A stretch of 64,000 bases of DNA from Chitinophagaceae bacterium 26-R-25 (GCA_029906195.1 JARWSJ010000002.1:124001-188000); one strand, 5' to 3'. Numbered from the stretch's first letter, positions 35,247 through 43,006 are shown. Notes: generated by a model not told the origin, from the letters alone. A program made the numbers and translations.

Positions 35247-35347
35247 CTAACGAATTGACAATTATTTGATCTGATTTGTTTAACATTTCCGGATCAAAAT
35301 GGCAAGTAAGCTCGTTAGAGTGGTCGAGAGGGGCGGGCGTTGACGTA

Positions 35348-35428
35348 AATGGTCAATCGTCAATGGTGAATGTTGCACCAGGGATTATAGTCGAACTTGC
35401 GGTAGGGTTAAGCATTCACGATTCACGA
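35348..35428. repeat. Word-type inverted repeat (gtcaat / gtgaat family)
   Basis: Left arm 35348-35372 (aatggtcaatcgtcaatggt) and right arm 35412-35428 (cattcacgattcacgac) between the channel gene and the response-regulator stop. Confidence 0.6.
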
Positions 35429-36121
35429 CTTCACCGGCACATTAAACCGGAAACCGACACCGTGTATAGTTTCCAGGATAACATCGGGATCTGTCTTGAA
35501 ATGCTTACGTACTTTGGTGATAAAAACGTCCATGCTTCTTCCAAGGAAATAGTCATCTTTTCCCCAGACATTTAAAAGCACTTCTTCGCGTTTCAATACT
35601 TTGTTAGGGTGCTGGCAAAGAAACAGCAACAACTCCGCTTCTTTTTGGGTGAGTGTACTGTTGCCTTCCGGAGAGGTTATTGTAAGGTTAGCAAAAGAAA
35701 ATTTGAGTTTACCGATCTGGTAGTCCTGTACTTGCTCTGAATACATTTTTTTGGTTCTCCTTAAAAACACATCCATGCGTAGCAATAATTCCGGCATACT
35801 GAAGGGCTTGGTAATATAATCATCTGCGCCGCTTTGGAAACCTTTAATCTTATCTTCTTCCAGCGATTTGGCAGTGAGAAAGAGAATAGGAACAACGTCT
35901 GACTGCTGTCTTATTTTTTTAGCAACTTCAAAACCATCTTTATGTGGCATCATCACATCCAGTAAACAGATGTCAAATTCATTTTTGTTGAACCTTTCAA
36001 TCGCTGTTTGTCCATCAGCACACAAGATTACCTCGTATCCGGCTTCTTCGAGACTGTCTTTGATTACAAAACCCAACGCTGCATCATCTTCCGCCAATAG
36101 AACTTTTGCTTTGTAACTCAT
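35423..36121 (-). CDS. OmpR-family response regulator
   Basis: 232 residues. Receiver domain with acidic pocket LLAEDD, phospho-acceptor Asp55 (ICLLDVMMP), the Thr in FLTAKS and the Lys in DDYITKPFS. The C-terminal winged-helix DNA-binding domain has LTITSPEGNSTLTQKEAELLLFL, VLKREEVLLNVWG and RSMDVFITKVRKHFK. It sits 3 bases after the histidine kinase gene, forming one two-component operon, and just upstream of the efflux genes it probably controls. The phased GTTAA repeats upstream of both operons are the likely target. Confidence 0.93.
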   Translation of the reverse strand: MSYKAKVLLAEDDAALGFVIKDSLEEAGYEVILCADGQTAIERFNKNEFDICLLDVMMPHKDGFEVAKKIRQQSDVVPILFLTAKSLEEDKIKGFQSGADDYITKPFSMPELLLRMDVFLRRTKKMYSEQVQDYQIGKLKFSFANLTITSPEGNSTLTQKEAELLLFLCQHPNKVLKREEVLLNVWGKDDYFLGRSMDVFITKVRKHFKTDPDVILETIHGVGFRFNVPVKS

Positions 36122-36124
36122 TGA

Positions 36125-37390
36125 TTATAATTTGGGTAAAACAATTTTAAATTCTGTACCAATTTCCGGGATACTGTTTACCGTGATTTTTCCATGGTGC
36201 GCATCCACTACTTTTTTTACGAAGTTCAATCCCAGGCCAAAACCTTTCACGTTGTGCACATCACCGGTTGGGATGCGGTAAAACTTCCTAAATATATGTT
36301 TTAAATACTCCTTTTTAATGCCTACGCCGTTATCTTTTACCGAAAGTGTGAAGTGGCCGTTTTGTGCACTGGTTGAAATTATGACTAACGGGTGTTCGGA
36401 ATACTTGATCGCGTTCTCCACAAGGTTCACTACAACAAGCGACATATGCGGCTTGTCTGCCGATATAACAACGTGTTTCGGGTCGAGCTGCAAATCGATC
36501 TTTGCATTTTTCATCTTGATCAGGGGGTCCAGTTGGAGGATTACCTCGCTGATCATGTCATTCGGATCGAAATTGGTTTTTTCCAGCGTCAGAAAGTTTT
36601 CATCCGTGGTTGCTGTTTTTAGAAGCCTTTCTACCTGGTATTGTAAGTGTTCGGTTTGCTGCTTAATGATCAGGCTGTACTGCTTCAACCGGTCGGGCTG
36701 GTTGAGTATTGCCGGTCCCACAAGCACGTCCGATGCAAGTTTCATCACGGCAAGAGGCGTTTTGAATTCGTGGGTAAAGTTGTTCACGAAGTCCTTTTGC
36801 AGTTCATTCAGCGTTTTTTGTTTGTACAAATAAAATAGGGTTGCTGGCAACGCGAGCAGCACCACAAAAAGCAGTATGGTGGCGCTTATCCACCAGCCGA
36901 GCTTTTGAACGATGTATTGCCTTCTATGCGGAAAATAGAGGTATATGTAGGAGTGGTCAAGGGCAAGCTCCGGAAGGTCGATCTCTGTTTCCCTGGGATT
37001 AAGCGATGCTGCTGTGGGCAGGTATAATTGGTACAAATATTTTTTTGATCCCACATCATACAGTGCCATTTTACAATCTGCCAGTACTTCAAAGTCCTCA
37101 AACTCGCTGATGAGAAAGTGCGAGAGCGAGTCTTTTGGCGGAATGCTGTCTATCTCGATGATGAATGTATTGAGGTCGGGATGCTCAATGAGCTTCTGCA
37201 ACTGGGTTCCGGGGTAATCTGCGATATCAATGTCTTCAAAAAGACCACGGACTGCTTTTACAACATTGTTGTTAAATTCCCGTTCTTCAAACTTATAGAC
37301 CTTATTCAACCAATACAACTGCACACCAATGATGATGACAATTATTACGGTGGAAAGGAGTAAAATCCATTTTAAAGTTTTTGAACGCAT
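36125..37390 (-). CDS. Sensor histidine kinase
   Basis: 421 residues from MRSKTLKW at 37390; an upstream in-frame ATG at 37429 would add 13 residues. Two membrane helices (WILLLSTVIIVIIIGVQLYWL and WWISATILLFVVLLALPATLF) flank a periplasmic sensor domain of about 130 residues without an obvious metal-binding motif. The kinase core has His207 in NNFTHEFKTPLAVMK, the N box NLVENAIKYS, G1 VKDNGVGI and G2 GFGLGLNFV. It phosphorylates the adjacent regulator. Co-location with a metal-type RND operon suggests metal or envelope sensing; this is inference. Confidence 0.92.
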   Translation of the reverse strand: MRSKTLKWILLLSTVIIVIIIGVQLYWLNKVYKFEEREFNNNVVKAVRGLFEDIDIADYPGTQLQKLIEHPDLNTFIIEIDSIPPKDSLSHFLISEFEDFEVLADCKMALYDVGSKKYLYQLYLPTAASLNPRETEIDLPELALDHSYIYLYFPHRRQYIVQKLGWWISATILLFVVLLALPATLFYLYKQKTLNELQKDFVNNFTHEFKTPLAVMKLASDVLVGPAILNQPDRLKQYSLIIKQQTEHLQYQVERLLKTATTDENFLTLEKTNFDPNDMISEVILQLDPLIKMKNAKIDLQLDPKHVVISADKPHMSLVVVNLVENAIKYSEHPLVIISTSAQNGHFTLSVKDNGVGIKKEYLKHIFRKFYRIPTGDVHNVKGFGLGLNFVKKVVDAHHGKITVNSIPEIGTEFKIVLPKL

Positions 37391-37460
37391 ACGAAAAATT
37401 GGTACTGGAACGTTTGTTACAAAATTCATTTCAAATATTGAATGAAGCTGTGTTATCCTT

Positions 37461-37505
37461 GTTAAGCCGTAGTTAAGCTGTTAACACTGGTTAAGCTGAA
37501 GTTAA
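37461..37505. promoter_or_regulatory. Phased GTTAA repeats between the kinase operon and the lysine-rich peptide gene (putative operator)
   Basis: GTTAA words start at 37461, 37472, 37480, 37490 and 37501 (spacings 11, 8, 10, 11). The first six bases are mostly GTTAAG or GTTAAC. The site lies between the divergent kinase and peptide genes, so one regulator bound here could control both. Confidence 0.6.
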
Positions 37506-37571
37506 CACAAAAAAAAAATTTTTCGGGTTAAAAATTGTTGTTCATTTTTACACCATCAAACAAATCCATAC

Positions 37572-37832
37572 ATGAAAAAATTAGTTCTTGCCGCTGCAAT
37601 GTTGTTATCCGTAAGTGCTTTCAGCTTTGCGCAAACAAAGACTCCAGCTGCGAAAACGCAGACGAGCCAACAACAAGCAAAAAAGGATACTGCTCATACT
37701 AAGAAAGATGGCACTCCTGATAAGCGTTATAAAGAAAATAAAACTGCAAAAGATACTGCTGTAGTACACGCCAAAAAAGATGGTACTCCAGACAAAAGAT
37801 ATAAAGAAAACAAAGATGCTCAAAAGCATTAA
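37572..37832 (+). CDS. Small exported lysine-rich repeat peptide
   Basis: 86 residues. Signal peptide MKKLVLAAAMLLSVSAFSFAQ, leaving a mature peptide of about 65 residues that is very basic. Two near-exact copies of KKDGTPDKRYKENK are separated by TAKDTAVVHA, and a Gln/Thr-rich stretch precedes them. No Cys; His residues are few. It is divergent from the two-component operon and shares its phased GTTAA operator, so it probably belongs to the same stress or metal regulon. A strong terminator follows. The family is not known to me; the DGTPDKR motif I believe recurs in other Bacteroidota exported peptides. Confidence 0.75.
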   Translation: MKKLVLAAAMLLSVSAFSFAQTKTPAAKTQTSQQQAKKDTAHTKKDGTPDKRYKENKTAKDTAVVHAKKDGTPDKRYKENKDAQKH

Positions 37833-37865
37833 AAGATAGTAATAGAGGGTTTTTTAGGGTTAATG

Positions 37866-37896
37866 ACGCTGCTTTTCCAAGCAGCGTTTCTTTTTT
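37866..37896 (+). terminator. Terminator of the lysine-rich peptide gene
   Basis: 9-bp stem acgctgctt / aagcagcgt with loop ttcc, followed by ttctttttt, 34 bases after the stop codon. Confidence 0.88.
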
Positions 37897-37913
37897 GCCT
37901 ATTGCCGAAAAAC

Positions 37914-38027
37914 GGAACGCAGATCTTCATGATTCTGATGATTTAGTAAGATTTTTTTATCCAGTCAATCACGTGACTTGATTTTTTTTAATCATAATTA
38001 TCATCACAATCATGAGAATCTGCGTTC
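37914..38027. repeat. MITE-like inverted-repeat element, copy 1
   Basis: The arms start ggaacgcagatcttcatgat and end atcatgagaatctgcgttc. They are about 40-bp imperfect inverted repeats around 35 variable bases. Copy 2 in the same orientation lies at 38617-38735. The two copies flank the YcxB-like gene. Confidence 0.75.
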
Positions 38028-38056
38028 TCCCTCGTTTTCAAATTAGCACATTGTTG

Positions 38057-38533
38057 TTACTGCTTTATATGTTCCTTGAGCAAACTCCTTGCACTCTGCA
38101 TATCAGGAATGTCCTTAAACGCATCTTTTGGGATTAAGAAAAATGAGCGGGGATCGAAGTAGAGATGGAAGAAATAAGGCGTTTCCAAAAAATTACTGAA
38201 GAGATTCCACTCCCATTTTTTAGAGCCTCTGTCATTGGAAAGGGTGAGGCCATCGTCTTTAAAGTCTACGGAGAATTCATCTTTAAATGTATGTGCCCTT
38301 CTGTAGATGCTGGCTGGCAGCACACTCCATATCACCACCATTAGTACAAGCCACAACAGGGAAAAGATCAGGAATGAGATGGGTTGTATCTTCTTGAAAT
38401 AAAACAACCCCGCAGACAGCAATGCAAATACATTGATGATGATGATCAAAAATTTTATTTCCGGTCTTGTGAAAAAATGATATCGCAAGCCTTGTATCAC
38501 CTGTTTCTTGTTGTAATTGAAATGGATGGTCAT
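38057..38533 (-). CDS. YcxB-like membrane protein
   Basis: 158 residues. Two central helices (IKFLIIIINVFALLSAGLFYF, ISFLIFSLLWLVLMVVIWSVL) are followed by a PH-like C-terminal domain (FSVDFKDDGLTLSNDRGSKKWEWNLFSNFLETPYFFHLYFDPRSFFLIPKDAF), which is the YcxB-like C-terminal pattern. Inner-membrane protein of unknown function. It is flanked on both sides by copies of the same inverted-repeat element. A consensus -7 box (TATTTTTG on the minus strand, 38538-38545) ends 4 bases before the ATG, so its mRNA may be leaderless. Confidence 0.75.
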   Translation of the reverse strand: MTIHFNYNKKQVIQGLRYHFFTRPEIKFLIIIINVFALLSAGLFYFKKIQPISFLIFSLLWLVLMVVIWSVLPASIYRRAHTFKDEFSVDFKDDGLTLSNDRGSKKWEWNLFSNFLETPYFFHLYFDPRSFFLIPKDAFKDIPDMQSARSLLKEHIKQ

Positions 38534-38537
38534 AGCG

Positions 38538-38545
38538 CAAAAATA
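38538..38545 (-). promoter_or_regulatory. Candidate -7 box directly before the YcxB-like gene
   Basis: Minus strand reads TATTTTTG (TAnnTTTG consensus) 4 bases before the ATG, which would put the transcript start at or within the start codon. A word repeat of the gaaaatttg type follows at 38557-38594. Confidence 0.3.
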
Positions 38546-38616
38546 GAGGTAATGTGGGAATTTGAAAATATGCTAATTTGGAAATTTGAAAATGCTGCAA
38601 GTGCAGCAGAAAACAG

Positions 38617-38735
38617 GAACGCAGATCTTCATGATTCTTATGATTTATTAGGATTTTGTATCGAGTTGGTCAGCGTTGACTTTGTGTTTTCAAAAATCAT
38701 AATTATCATAACGATCATGAGAATCTGCGTTCTCT
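38617..38735. repeat. MITE-like inverted-repeat element, copy 2
   Basis: Same arms as copy 1 (ggaacgcagatcttcatgat... / ...atcatgagaatctgcgttc), different inner 40 bases. Its right edge abuts the stop codon of the ABC ATPase gene. Confidence 0.75.
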
Positions 38736-39383
38736 CTACTTGTAGTCGCTAATGGAAATTTTTGCGGTGCAAAAGCCGTATTCTTCAATGTCGTTGCTGC
38801 TTACAATGATCAGGCGGTTGTTGCCGAATTCGCTGATCATGCGCTTGTACAGTTCGTAACCAGCATCATCAAAGTTTGTGCAGGGTTCATCAAGCAACAA
38901 TAAATGTGTGTTCGAGAAAATCGCCTGCGCCAATTTTACACGTTGCTTCATGCCGCTGCTATAATAGCGGATCTGCTTGTGGGCCGCTTTTTCAAGGCCA
39001 ACATATTCGAGGATATTCTTTTCGTTCCATCCATCGAGCAAGGGCTTAAATGTTTGGTGAAAGGAAAGGAATTCTATTGCTGTCATTTCCTCAATGAGTT
39101 CGAGGTATGGAGCGCAAATGGAAAGATGTTTGTAAAGATTTTGTTCGCCGATGGGAGTGGGTTTTTGAGTTTCGGATTTACCAGCTGGTAAATCCGAAAC
39201 TTCTATTTTCCCTTCACTGAAAGCTGTTGCGCCTCCAATGCACTGTAGTAATGTAGATTTGCCGGAACCATTTGGCCCCACTATGGCGTAAGCGTTGCCG
39301 CTTGTAAATGTGTGATTGACGTGACGAAAGATCCAATCGCGGTTGAACCGTTTTCCAGCATCAGATAGCGAGATCGTCATCAT
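38736..39383 (-). CDS. ABC transporter ATP-binding protein
   Basis: 215 residues from MMTISLSD at 39383. Walker A VGPNGSGKST, signature YYSSGMKQRVKLAQA, Walker B HLLLLDEPCTNFD and a terminal switch region with NRLIIVSSND. The Q-loop region carries an insertion, SDLPAGKSETQKP, whose DNA is a 34-bp perfect palindrome. The short chain resembles CcmA-type export ATPases. No permease gene is adjacent. The start overlaps the end of lpxA, so it is translated from the same message; an envelope-lipid role is possible but not shown. Confidence 0.88.
   Translation of the reverse strand: MMTISLSDAGKRFNRDWIFRHVNHTFTSGNAYAIVGPNGSGKSTLLQCIGGATAFSEGKIEVSDLPAGKSETQKPTPIGEQNLYKHLSICAPYLELIEEMTAIEFLSFHQTFKPLLDGWNEKNILEYVGLEKAAHKQIRYYSSGMKQRVKLAQAIFSNTHLLLLDEPCTNFDDAGYELYKRMISEFGNNRLIIVSSNDIEEYGFCTAKISISDYK
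39168..39201. repeat. 34-bp perfect palindrome inside the ABC ATPase gene
   Basis: agtttcggatttaccag at 39168-39184 is followed at once by its exact reverse complement. It is in frame and encodes about 11 residues between the Walker A half and the signature motif. Confidence 0.85.
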
Positions 39384-40167
39384 TGTTGCCTTTGGTATAT
39401 CTTTTAATAATGCCACGGCCACTTTCTCTCACAAATGTCAAAATATCATCGCGCTCATCAGTTGCCGGATATTCTTCTTCAATGAACTCAAGCGCCTGGG
39501 ACGTGTTGAGACCTTTGTTATAAAGAACTCTGTAAATATCAAGAATGTGATTGATGCGCTCGATCGTAAATCCGCGACGTTTTAAGCCTACAGAGTTTAC
39601 ACCTGCATAGCTAAGCGGGTTTCTTGCGGCCTTGATAAAAGGAGGAACATCTTTGCTTACCAATGAGCCACCGCCGATGTAAGAGTGCTGACCAATCTGA
39701 ACGAATTGGTGAACTGCACACATACCCGCAAGAATAGCCCAGTCACCCATTACTACGTGACCAGCCATTTGTGTATTGTTAGTAAGAATGCAATTATTAC
39801 CTATGACACAGTCGTGTGCAATGTGGCTGTATGCCTGGATAAGACAATTAGATCCAACAGATGTTTTACCTCTTTCCTTTGTACCGCGGTTGATGGTAAC
39901 AAATTCGCGGATAGTTGTAGAGTCTCCAATCTCAACCAGCGAGTCTTCGCCTTCAAATTTCAGATCTTGCGGAATAGCGGAAATAACGGCACCAGGAAAA
40001 ATCCTGCAATTTTTTCCGATTCTTGCGCCTTCCATGATAGTAACATTAGAACCGATCCATGTTCCTTCCCCAATTTCTACATTAGGATGGATAACGGAAA
40101 ATGGGTCAACTTTTACGTTGGGAGCTAGTTTTGCACTAGGATGAATATATGTATGCGGGTGAATCAT
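39361..40167 (-). CDS. lpxA: UDP-N-acetylglucosamine acyltransferase LpxA
   Basis: 268 residues. A left-handed beta helix of hexapeptide repeats runs through the N-terminal two-thirds (IHPSAKLAPNVKVDPFSVIHPNVEIGEGTWIG...). The catalytic His lies in AYSHIAHDCVIGNNCILTNNTQMAGHV. The helical C-terminal domain has NSVGLKRRGFTIERINHI. It catalyses the first step of lipid A synthesis in the cytosol. It follows lpxC-fabZ across a 113-base leader with a terminator-like hairpin, and the ABC ATPase start overlaps its end. Confidence 0.96.
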   Translation of the reverse strand: MIHPHTYIHPSAKLAPNVKVDPFSVIHPNVEIGEGTWIGSNVTIMEGARIGKNCRIFPGAVISAIPQDLKFEGEDSLVEIGDSTTIREFVTINRGTKERGKTSVGSNCLIQAYSHIAHDCVIGNNCILTNNTQMAGHVVMGDWAILAGMCAVHQFVQIGQHSYIGGGSLVSKDVPPFIKAARNPLSYAGVNSVGLKRRGFTIERINHILDIYRVLYNKGLNTSQALEFIEEEYPATDERDDILTFVRESGRGIIKRYTKGNNDDDLAI

Positions 40168-40182
40168 AAAGACATTATAAAA

Positions 40183-40228
40183 GAGCCAGTTTTGAACTGG
40201 CTCAAATAAAAATTTATTTGCAAAAGTA
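40183..40228 (-). promoter_or_regulatory. lpxA leader: -7 box followed by a terminator-like hairpin
   Basis: On the minus strand TACTTTTG (40221-40228, consensus TAnnTTTG) is followed by a 9-bp stem GAGCCAGTT / AACTGGCTC with a 3-base loop (40203-40183), then TTTTAT, 16 bases before the lpxA ATG. It may end lpxC-fabZ transcripts or attenuate lpxA. Confidence 0.5.
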
Positions 40229-40279
40229 GGTTGGCCAAACCATATAACCTATTTAATTGATACTAAGAACTTGCTAATG

Positions 40280-41686
40280 TTAACTTCTCTTTACTAATTG
40301 GGCTACTAAATCAGCTTCTGTAGCTACCTTGTTTCCGACATACACAGTTCCTTTCATTTCGCAAATGCCACGACGGATCGGTGCTGCCAGTTCCATTTTA
40401 AGTATCATTGTATCGCCAGGCACAACCTTTTGTTTAAACTTACAGTTGTCAATTTTGATAAAGTAAGTATCATAGCTACCACCGCCTAATGCGTTGATTG
40501 CCAAAATGCCGCCAGTTTGTGCCAGCGCCTCAATCTGCAATACACCTGGCATTACAGGATTTCCCGGGAAGTGACCTGTGAAGAACGGTTCGTTGAACGT
40601 TACATTCTTAATACCGATAATACGTTTGTCAGTCAGCTCAATAATTTTATCTACCAGCAGAAACGGATATCTGTGTGGTAACGTTTTTTCAATTTGCTGA
40701 GTGGTATATACTGCAGGCATTGCAGGATCATAAATTGGAATGTCCTTTACGTGCTTGTTTTTTTTAATATACTGTTTGATCTTTTTCGCAAACTCAACGT
40801 TTGTGCTGTGACCAGGACGATTAGCTATAATTCTTGCTTTGATAGGGTAACCGATCAGCGCCAGATCTCCCACAATATCAAGTAGTTTGTGGCGAGCTGG
40901 TTCATTTGGATAGCGCAGCTCAAGGTTATTTAAGTAACCTTCGCTTTTCACTTCCATTTTATCTCTCTTGAATATTTTTGCCAATCTGCCCATTTCTTCT
41001 TCAGTAACCGGCTTGTCTACAACAACAATTGCGTTGTTAATATCACCGCCTTTGATCAGGTTGTGTGCCAGCAATGCTTCCAATTCATGCAGGAAGCAGA
41101 AGGTACGGCAGGGTGCAATTTCCTGTTTGAAGTCACGCATATGTTTTAAACCTGCGTGCTGTGTACCCAATACCGGAGAATTAAAATCTATCAATGTAGT
41201 GATCTGATAACCAACCGAAGGCATGGCTACCATTTCTACTCTTTTTTGTTCGTCGTAATGGTGAATGTTTTCATCGATACTGTACCAGATTTTTGTAGCA
41301 TCTTGCTCCAGCACACCAACTTCTTCAATCATTTCTACAAATGGTTGAGAACTGCCGTCCATAATAGGCGTTTCTGGTCCGTTGATTTCGATAAGGCAGT
41401 TGTCAACGCCCAAACCAACAAGAGCCGCCAAAACGTGTTCTACCGTACTCACTTTTGCTCCATTGTCTTCAATGGTAGTACCTCTGGAGGTATCTGTTAC
41501 TAAGTCGCAATCTGCTTTAACAATAGGATGTCCGGGCAAATCAACACGTTGAAACTGAAGGCCAAAACCTGGATTTGCAGGTTTCAAAGTCATGTCAACA
41601 CTTATTCCTGTGTGTAGTCCTGTACCTGAAATGCTAACTTCCGCACCAAGCGTATGTTGTTTGTCGGGATTGAAATTTAAGTCCAT
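40280..41686 (-). CDS. lpxC-fabZ: Bifunctional UDP-3-O-acyl-N-acetylglucosamine deacetylase / 3-hydroxyacyl-ACP dehydratase (LpxC-FabZ)
   Basis: 468 residues. The N-terminal LpxC part (to about residue 310) has ISGTGLHTGISVDMTLKPA, the zinc motif VEHVLAALVGLGVDN and PARHKLLDIVGDLALIG. The C-terminal FabZ part has HRYPFLLVDKI, then GHFPGNPVMPGVLQIEALAQTGG with the catalytic His and Glu. The fusion joins the committed lipid A step with hydroxyacyl-ACP dehydration and is characteristic of Bacteroidota. A TATCTTTG box lies 18 bases before the ATG. Confidence 0.96.
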   Translation of the reverse strand: MDLNFNPDKQHTLGAEVSISGTGLHTGISVDMTLKPANPGFGLQFQRVDLPGHPIVKADCDLVTDTSRGTTIEDNGAKVSTVEHVLAALVGLGVDNCLIEINGPETPIMDGSSQPFVEMIEEVGVLEQDATKIWYSIDENIHHYDEQKRVEMVAMPSVGYQITTLIDFNSPVLGTQHAGLKHMRDFKQEIAPCRTFCFLHELEALLAHNLIKGGDINNAIVVVDKPVTEEEMGRLAKIFKRDKMEVKSEGYLNNLELRYPNEPARHKLLDIVGDLALIGYPIKARIIANRPGHSTNVEFAKKIKQYIKKNKHVKDIPIYDPAMPAVYTTQQIEKTLPHRYPFLLVDKIIELTDKRIIGIKNVTFNEPFFTGHFPGNPVMPGVLQIEALAQTGGILAINALGGGSYDTYFIKIDNCKFKQKVVPGDTMILKMELAAPIRRGICEMKGTVYVGNKVATEADLVAQLVKRS

Positions 41687-41704
41687 TCGATTTTCTTAAG
41701 TCCG

Positions 41705-41712
41705 CAAAGATA
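41705..41712 (-). promoter_or_regulatory. Candidate -7 box of lpxC-fabZ
   Basis: Minus strand TATCTTTG, exact TAnnTTTG match, 18 bases upstream of the lpxC-fabZ ATG. No convincing -33 box. Confidence 0.4.
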
Positions 41713-41840
41713 GCTATTAACGGTGAATAGATTGGCCTACAATCTGGATGATTTATTTACAAGCATTTATACTATAAAAAAAGAAAGCCATAATCGTAAT
41801 GTTACGTTTATGGCTGCAAAAGCTCAATGAAAAAAGTATT

Positions 41841-41957
41841 TTATCTCAAATTGCGACAACCCCTGTAATGGTGGTTTGCAGCATCTGAAGTGGTAATTGT
41901 TCTGGCGCACGAGGACAGGAATGCGACTACAATTGCAAGGGTAATAACTGTTTTCAT
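41841..41957 (-). CDS. 38-residue predicted lipoprotein
   Basis: ATG at 41957 to TAA at 41841. The peptide starts MKTVITLAIVVAFLSSCAR, with a clear lipobox LSSC (Cys17), and has a short mature part ending NHHYRGCRNLR that is rich in His, Arg and Cys. Too short for ordinary gene finding, but the signal sequence and lipobox are convincing. It lies alone in the 404-base gap between lpxC-fabZ and redox cluster B, the rest of which shows nothing else. Function unknown; the His/Cys pair could bind metal. Confidence 0.6.
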   Translation of the reverse strand: MKTVITLAIVVAFLSSCARTITTSDAANHHYRGCRNLR

Positions 41958-42091
41958 GTATGGATTAAATGTTTGATACGCTAACTGTAACGTAAAACAG
42001 GTTGAAATAGTATAAAAAAATCTAAAGTTTACGCAAAGAACAATCAGTTAATCAAATATTTGCGGGGACTCTGACCGGGGCACGGTAAAAA

Positions 42092-43006
42092 TTACCAAGA
42101 CACCTTATTCTTTGCCTTCTTCGTGATATTAAAGCTTCGTGAAATATTGAAACCGAAATAAATTGCTCCGTCGCTCCATTTACCCAATGTTCTTCCAATG
42201 TATTGTGTTTCCACCATTCCCTGTGAATTGGTAAATACCAGTTGGAACACGTGGCCACCGGTTTCTATATCCCAGCCAAGAGAAAATGAATTGTAGACGT
42301 CCATGGAATTTACCTGGTTAGGCAGGAGATAGTTATATTCCGCGGTAATGGCCATTCTTTTGGTAAACTTCACGCGACCACCGGCAGAGATTGCAAACTC
42401 GTTGTTTTTATCTTCCGCTGTTGGAACAATGTTATAATGAAGAAAAGTAGGAGCCAATTGAAAAGAGATATTGCGATTGAATTTTCTCGCGATCAGCAAT
42501 TGCGCGGTGTATGCAGTGCGATAGGTTGCATCTAAATATGGTTTTTCATCATAGTGCTGTGTGAAGTGATTGATGGACCCTAAGAGGCTTACAGAAACAG
42601 GCATGTTCACTGCACCGGTTGACTGTCGTAATAATTTATATTTCACATAGCCATCAAACATCTTTTCATAAGAACTTCTGCCGATGCCAATTGCAAGTCT
42701 TGACGAAATGCCGTAATCAAGACCTAAGCGCAATGTCGCATTGTCCAATCCCCATAAATTGTAAGCGCCGCTGTTAAGCTGGCCAAAACGGTGCTGTATC
42801 ACAAAGTTCAACACACCTGCTCCGGGGGCTTCAACAGTTTGCATATTGACGATGTGCAACGCTTTGAATGTACCGGTAGTGTAATTGACACCAGTGCTGG
42901 CCTGCATAGAATCATTCAATGATTTTAAAAGAGAAGAATCCTGTGCATGCAATTCCCCGATTGTTATGATGATGATCAGCGAGCAAAAAATTTTCTTTAG
43001 AGACAT
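42092..43006 (-). CDS. DUF5777 family beta-barrel protein (cluster B)
   Basis: 304 residues. Signal peptide (KIFCSLIIIITIGELHAQ). The family motif order matches the cluster A barrel: QTVEAPGAGVLNFVIQHRFGQLNSGAY, LGLDYGISSRLAIGIGRSSYE, VKYKLLRQSTGAVNMPVSVSLLGSINH, LLIARKFNRNISFQLAPTFLHYNIV, GGHVFQLVFTNSQGM and YFGFNISRSF. Predicted outer-membrane barrel. Together with the YceI and haem-lipoprotein genes upstream it repeats the module of cluster A. Confidence 0.83.
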   Translation of the reverse strand: MSLKKIFCSLIIIITIGELHAQDSSLLKSLNDSMQASTGVNYTTGTFKALHIVNMQTVEAPGAGVLNFVIQHRFGQLNSGAYNLWGLDNATLRLGLDYGISSRLAIGIGRSSYEKMFDGYVKYKLLRQSTGAVNMPVSVSLLGSINHFTQHYDEKPYLDATYRTAYTAQLLIARKFNRNISFQLAPTFLHYNIVPTAEDKNNEFAISAGGRVKFTKRMAITAEYNYLLPNQVNSMDVYNSFSLGWDIETGGHVFQLVFTNSQGMVETQYIGRTLGKWSDGAIYFGFNISRSFNITKKAKNKVSW

